Positions 59,601-64,000 of a stretch of 64,000 bases of DNA are shown here, in pieces (within the stretch, counting starts at the first letter, position 1; the number at the start of each line of letters is the position of its first letter). The notes beneath the pieces were generated by a model that made no database searches, was not told the DNA's origin, and worked only from the letters and a program-made list of their open reading frames with translations. The stretch is from contig NW_022145606.1 of the NCBI RefSeq assembly GCF_000002235.5, positions 19,736,980 to 19,800,979 on the forward strand. Reading direction: 5' to 3'. This DNA is from Strongylocentrotus purpuratus (Eukaryota > Echinodermata > Echinoidea > Camarodonta > Strongylocentrotidae). The translations under genes and the position numbers were made by a program.

Positions 59601-62600
59601 GTCTCTGTTCTATTTAACTGCACTCTTTCCATTTCTATTTTCAGTTTTTACATGTTGTCCAACAGTGTTTTATAAATGTGTTGTTGTCTCCCCTCTAAAT
59701 ATACTTAAAGGCCCACTGCACTACTTGTAGCTACTTGCGCCCTCTATATAACAAACAATGCCTAATTGGTGACCATTGGTCCCCCATGATCCTCTTTTTC
59801 TTATGTTTACTGAGAGCTGAGTTGATGAGATAACCACCTGTCCAGTGACCGTGCAGGGCGGTCTAATCCCTCCTGTAAACTATGGCAGATAAGCTTTAAA
59901 TGCTTGAATTTATTTTGTCCTCTCACTCTGTAGATGGCTCTTTACAAACTCTTACCTATCTACTTCACTAGAAAATTCAATTTGCACAATATATGTCTTC
60001 AGACACATTCAAATTTGCTGAAAGCTAGCATATTTTTCATCAATTATTATTATTATCTACACACAAATAAAAATGCATATTGTGCCTGGTCTGCAAACTA
60101 GCAGGCAATATTATAGAGATATTGACTGCTACTAGAGGACTGGCTGTTTTTATACGCTCGAGGCAAATTTACCGAGAGCCAGTATAGAAACAGCCAGTTT
60201 TTGAGTATTAAATCAGTTGATTTTTCCCTTTCATATGCCAAATTCAAACAAAAATCTACCAAGAATTCTTACCTTATCCTTTTATCGAGTAAAGATTGGT
60301 TAAAACATCACAGCAAATCTGAGAAGCTGTCTGTTTATCACTGATGAAAAATGACTGAAATTTTTATTTAGAATCGCAGACAAAAAACACTGTATGGTGT
60401 CGGCGCTCGCTCAAAGAACATTTTAACACGTAAACCAATGGGTATCGCAGCAAGATTTTATTATTTTGCCGGTAACTGGAATTTTGCCAGGATTTACTCT
60501 TGGATTATTTTGGTTTTGGCATTTTCCGTTTCTTTACAGGAATGGCTAAAATTTTGACCAATCAGATGGCTGGATTTCTTAAGTGAGGTACATGTATATA
60601 ATCCCTGATACTTTCACTCTTCTGGGTTTTGCCATTGGCTTTGTGTAAACGAATTGCACCCAATAGTTAGCCTGATATGGATCGGTCCCATCCAGCTAGC
60701 ATCAGGGAACTTAGACTCGGTGAATATGTATCTCTGTCATGGCCAGTTAAATCTATATAAATGTTTTAAATTTTCATTTTATTTCCTCAGAGCAAAGAGC
60801 ATCTCGACAAGATAGGTAAAAGCACACCAGACCTACGCTACATGTCCTCCTCCCTGCCTCCTACACCAATCCACGAACATGGGCATCATTATGACCATGG
60901 CAATTCAGCTCCGGACGAAACAGATGGGTTCCGCAACCCCGGTATTCATCTGGGCGTGTCTAGTTTAGGGGGTTCGCTGCTCGCCCCTCCGACGGCCCTC
61001 CACCGAGCCGTGTCTGAGGAGAGTCTGCTGAAGGATAAGAAGGAGAGAGAGCAAGGAGATATCTCCAGTCTTGCCACACTGCCAAGAGGAAGTATGTAGT
61101 GTAGCCATCAGGGCGCTGTTTCACAAAGCCTTTTTTCAATGACAAAGTACAAAAATCAGTGACGAATCTGCTGATAACCAATCAGAAGCAAGGATTTCAC
61201 TAGCTTATAACAAAAACTGTCATTTGTCACTGATGACAAGTTTTGTGAAACCCCACCCAGCCCCACTGTGATTCTTGTAGCTACTTGCACCCTCTATATA
61301 GAAAACAATGTCTAGTTGGTGCCCGTTGGTCCCCCATGATCCTCTTTTTCTTATGTTAATTGAGAGCTGAGTTGATGAGATAGCCACCTGTCAGTCCTTG
61401 CAGAGAGGTCTAATCCCTCCTGGTCAAACTAGTACAAAAATGCTTTAAAGATGCATAGTAGTGGGCTCTCATGGGGAATTTGACACCATTCAGTTTTTTG
61501 ACCAACAGGCCCATTGTAATGCTCTGCATTTTCTTCACCAATCACTCCATATGGAAAAGTTATTATCTTACATTTACTGTCTTCATCAGCTCGAGTTTGC
61601 CAAATAACCCACTATTTTCAGACCGATACTTTCATCACATATTAACATTATTACATTTTTGAACGTGGTACCCTGTGGAAAGAAATTTCTTGAATGCTCA
61701 ATTTTTTACTGGGAGCTTGGCTAAAGCCTGGGAAATGTTATGGTGCTTTGTCAAATGATTAAGGAAAATGAATCGTCCATCCCTACTGCATTGGAAAAAC
61801 TGATGCTATACAATGATGATGTATACATGCACTATTACATATTTACAGGAGAATCTTGTAGAGTAACAATGCTATGCTATTCATCTACAGTCAAACATGT
61901 CTCAGTGGCCAACTCTCTATAAGGGCTACCTGTCTAAAGTGGCCGTATAATTTGTCTCCCTTGGGAAGGAAATGTGTGTTGTAGAACCTGTCTAGGAAGG
62001 CCACCTGTCTACGGTGGCTAGTTTTTCTGTTTCCCCTGGGTGGCCTTAGTACACGGTTAGACTGTGTCAGTCATACCTGCTTTAGCGACCACCTGTACAT
62101 TAAGACCACATTTTTGGTTTCCCTTGAATATGAAATAATAATAATAATATTGGATTCTTATATAAGGTATCAACCTTGCAAGGTCCTCAAGGCGCTCCAA
62201 CATTACCCGGCTATGCTAGGCTGTCGATTTTGACGCTCACAGCATTTTAAGGAATTTCTTTGTACTGGTACCCATTTAACACCTGGGTGGAGAGTGGCAA
62301 ATGTAGATCAATATCTTGCCAAAGGACTCGAACCGTGGACCTTGTGATCGACAGTCCGGCGACGTATTCACTCATCCACGACACCTCATTGAAACCTTTA
62401 GCAAAGATGTAATGACCACCTGCCTATAAAGGCCACTTGTCATGTTTCTCCTGAGTGGTCTTATTGTAGAGGTTTTAATGTATTTTGTGTTTATCTTTTA
62501 ATACAGAGAATGTCAGAAGAGAGAACCGACACAAGAAAGCGTCGAGTGCTTGTTTCACTGTGGAAGAGTTGAGTCAAGTCAACAATGGTGGCACGACCCC

Positions 62601-62685
62601 TGACCTTCGGAAGATGACTCAAGAGAGCAAGGAGAAACATAGGAAGCACAGCTCGACTAGCAAGTACGATACACTCTCAAAACAG
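50663..62685 (+). CDS. Class I Rab11 family-interacting protein, 5' part (partial)
   Basis: Eight coding exons: 50663-50711, 55743-55884, 57038-57169, 57686-57849, 58462-58580, 59194-59451, 60791-61091 and 62507-62685. All are GT/AG, phases agree, and they give 448 codons without a stop. The gene continues past the window. The start has an in-frame TAG four codons upstream; its exon probably begins at 50541 after CTTACAG. Residues about 10-135 form a C2 domain of the FIP1/2/5 type (GKDDSNNAFVTFTLNKNKFA, TSVLEKTQRPIWNEE, LERFLGR-like RERFLGRVEVSL, then WYKLQPKKGK). Known class I FIPs use C2 to bind acidic lipids and a C-terminal helix to bind Rab11, in endosome recycling. That helix is not reached here. 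The middle is Ser/Pro-rich and disordered-looking, with [ST][ST]PD[LV] motifs in exons 5 to 8. Choice between FIP1, FIP2 and FIP5 is open. Confidence 0.85.
50913..51325 (-). mobile_element. TTAA-flanked MITE, copy 2
   Basis: Reverse-orientation copy of 2512-2908 in intron 1 of the Rab11-FIP gene. The right edge ends in ATCTTTAA; the left reads TTCA, one base off TTAA. Confidence 0.6.
51643..52017 (+). mobile_element. TTAA-flanked MITE, copy 3 with different ends
   Basis: The ends TTAAAGGTAAAGACCAGTA and TACTGGTCTTTACCTTTAA are inverted copies. The inner right half (CATCTTTCTGTGTATAGTGC onward) matches copy 1, while the left half does not. Confidence 0.6.
52626..52952. mobile_element. GC-rich MITE with GCTATGGTCACA ends
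   Basis: GCTATGGTCACA pairs with TGTGACCATAGC at the right end. The interior is rich in CGGCGACCGAGC-type words and stands out from the AT-rich intron. The open frames on both strands are unsupported. Confidence 0.7.
53000..55740. other. Rest of Rab11-FIP intron 1
   Basis: AT-rich, with very many TACATGTA words (for example 53700-53790), a (CT)n run at 53493-53512, a C-run near 54439 and (GA)n plus G-run at 54776-54830. No gene recognised. Confidence 0.6.
55926..56310. mobile_element. Repeat R1, head-to-head pair
   Basis: A plus copy (55926-56123) is followed by a minus copy (56124-56310), sharing GTTGGTCCCCCATGATCC and CCACCTGTCA words with 15619-15812. It lies in intron 2 of the Rab11-FIP gene. 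Confidence 0.65.
56318..56560 (-). mobile_element. SINE-like repeat, copy 1
   Basis: Shares GGTGCTCCAATATTACCC, GCTCACAGCATTCAAGGAA and GGTGGAGAGTGGCAAAT with 62127-62390. GCGGGACTCAAACCGTGAAC looks like the complement of a tRNA B box and T arm, so a tRNA-derived SINE on the minus strand is likely. Confidence 0.5.
57318..57590. mobile_element. SINE-like fragments
   Basis: 57330-57420 matches the SINE-like family (AAGCATTCAAGGAATTTTT, GAGAATGGCAAATGTCTTGC). 57480-57590 contains TTAATCCTCATTACCAAGTC, also met in the palindrome at 2958-3892. Both are partial. Confidence 0.45.
59707..59905 (+). mobile_element. Repeat R1, intron 6 copy
   Basis: Starts AAAGGCCCACTGCACTACTT and ends near TAAACTATGGC, with the family's internal words. 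Confidence 0.65.
61111..61258. mobile_element. MITE with GCTGTTTCACAAAG ends
   Basis: GGGCGCTGTTTCACAAAG pairs with TTTTGTGAAACCCCACCC. GTGACGAATC and AATCAGAAGCAAGGATTTC lie inside. It begins 20 bases after the exon 7 donor. Confidence 0.65.
61260..61475 (+). mobile_element. Repeat R1, intron 7 copy
   Basis: Follows the MITE at 61111 directly. It contains GCCCGTTGGTCCCCCATGAT and ends near TAGTAGTGGGC, the inverse of its start. Confidence 0.65.
61905..62480 (+). repeat. GGCCACCTGTCTA minisatellite split by a SINE-like repeat
   Basis: Imperfect units (GTGGCCAACTCTCTATAA, AAGGCCACCTGTCTAC, CGACCACCTGTACATTAA) run to about 62115 and resume at 62405. Between them, 62127-62390 is a SINE-like copy on the minus strand with AAAGGACTCGAACCGTGGAC as tRNA-like part. 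The unit family also occurs at 1-236. Confidence 0.55.
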
Positions 62686-64000
62686 GTCAGTTCCAGCTTT
62701 TACATATCCAGGGCAGTGTATGAAGACTAATGATTGATCTTCAAGAGTGGGTTGAGTTCTGGGAAGAGGTGAACAATAATTTGTGAGCGTTATCATTGTT
62801 ATTATGCAAGTTTGGAAGAACATCAGAGCAAGAATGTTTCCTGAAAAGCATGGCTCTTCAAATGTTTTAATATTCTAAATAACGCATGTAACATCATACA
62901 AATTGGGACCGATTTTTATGCCACATGTTTGTGTAGTCCCTTATACATCTTTCTGTTTATAGTGCTTGTAACTTTACCAAGACTGGACCAAATTTCTTAT
63001 CATTTTGATGATCCAGAACCTTGCAGTACACACCAATATTTATATGCTAGATGATCAACCTTTTCTGATTGATTTCACACCGTTTCTTTCACAATGCAAT
63101 AGCATGACCAGGGGGGTGTTTCACAAAGATCCTAAGTAGAACTCATCTCTAAGTTGGACTTAACAATTATGGAAAGCCATTAGCATCCTTGAAAATATCT
63201 TGTAAAAGTTATTCTAAAATGCATTAAATGTTGATTCAAATCATTCATAGTTTCTATTATCATGGGAGATGTCATGTTCTTGATGTGGAATTTGTGAAAA
63301 GTCTAAAATACTTGAATTTTTGCTTTTGATATATTTCATTGTAAGGCTGCAAATGGTTCTCCATAATATTTAAGTCCAACTTAGAGTTAAGTTTGACTTA
63401 AAATCTTTGTGAAACACCCCCCAGAACTCAACCTTATCTTTAAGTTTGATGAATATACGATGAGCCATAGACTTACGCTCAATATTAAACTGTGTGGCAG
63501 CGATTGGAAAAGGTTAATCATGTAGCACATCAGTATTCTCGTCTGCTGTGAGGTTTTGGATGCATCAAAATGTATTACCGTACTGTATTTCATCAAACCA
63601 ATTTTGAATGTATTGCATTTTGATGTATTTTCAAAATATTTTGTAAATTAAAGTAGTTTCAGTCTTTGGCTGCCATTTTGTGAATGAATGCTTTTTAACC
63701 CTATTTAACTGGGCTATTGCAGACCCCCTAAGATCTCGACCGTTTCACTGTCGATCACCGCAAAAAATTTGCATACATGTCAAGTGAAGTGTATAAAATA
63801 CTATGGTAATTTCAATTTTTTGAAAATTCACTCATTTACATATTTATGGTAATTTATGCAAATAAGGTCATAAAATTCACATTTTTCTCCATAAATCATA
63901 CATTATTCATATTTAAGCATTCTTTTTCACTACATATATTTGTTAGACCATTTGGAATAATAATACAACACAAAAAAATTGGAAGAGCCAGGTTATTCCT
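62686..64000. other. Start of Rab11-FIP intron 8
   Basis: Contains a TTAA-family copy (about 62738-63443) and then a fragment of the same family in reverse (63490-63580). Sequence from 63600 on is AT-rich with nothing recognised. The next exon is beyond the window. Confidence 0.55.
63111..63422. mobile_element. MITE with GGGGGGTGTTTCACAAAG ends, copy 2
   Basis: Full copy of the 49554-49868 family, inserted inside a TTAA-family element. Comparison with the uninterrupted copy near 2885 (ACCAGAACTC) shows the empty site and a 2-3 base duplication (CAG). Confidence 0.75.

Overview
The window is eukaryotic, with spliced genes, and I infer a marine invertebrate deuterostome, most likely an echinoderm. 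The grounds are the density of TACATGTA and TAGGCCTA words, many small DNA elements ending in GTTTCACAAA, and heavy microsatellite content. The species is not decided by the sequence.

Three host genes can be assembled from exons with GT/AG borders and matching phases, all on the plus strand. Genes A (1056-15528) and B (34121-36524) are tandem paralogues of the CD225/dispanin family, the family of IFITM proteins. Each has four coding exons with identical phases. The third is the 5' part of a class I Rab11-FIP gene (coding exons from 50663 to 62685). It has an N-terminal C2 domain and runs off the right edge before the Rab-binding domain.

The A/B duplication covers roughly 0.2-18.1 kb and 33.8-38.1 kb, including 5' flank, introns and 3' flank. 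Copy A has been swollen by mobile DNA. Its intron 3 is 12.8 kb against 0.38 kb in B, filled with CTA-type microsatellite arrays and four non-LTR (LINE) fragments. Its 5' and 3' flanks also carry small insertions missing from B. Both copies keep a GGAANNGAAACT (IRF/ETS-like) word upstream, and A also has GAAAGCGAAAG.

Between the paralogues (18.17-32.86 kb) lies a nest of three DNA-element families, each with its own short motif array near the ends. The outer family has a 53-bp palindromic satellite. The middle one has TTACTGTAA-like arrays and a four-finger C2H2 gene (27121-27936). The inner one has AACGTT arrays and a broken gene resembling the DUF4806 family (21390-22630). This nest is the best candidate for something undescribed.

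From 38 to 47.5 kb I see no gene. It holds simple repeats and two nested hAT-type elements with exact 8-bp target duplications, the inner one packed with a satellite. A 1.5-kb array of hairpin-forming repeats follows. From 47.5 kb to the end is the Rab11-FIP gene, whose introns carry several families of short inverted-repeat elements and SINE-like pieces. I recognise no retrovirus, LTR element or Polinton.
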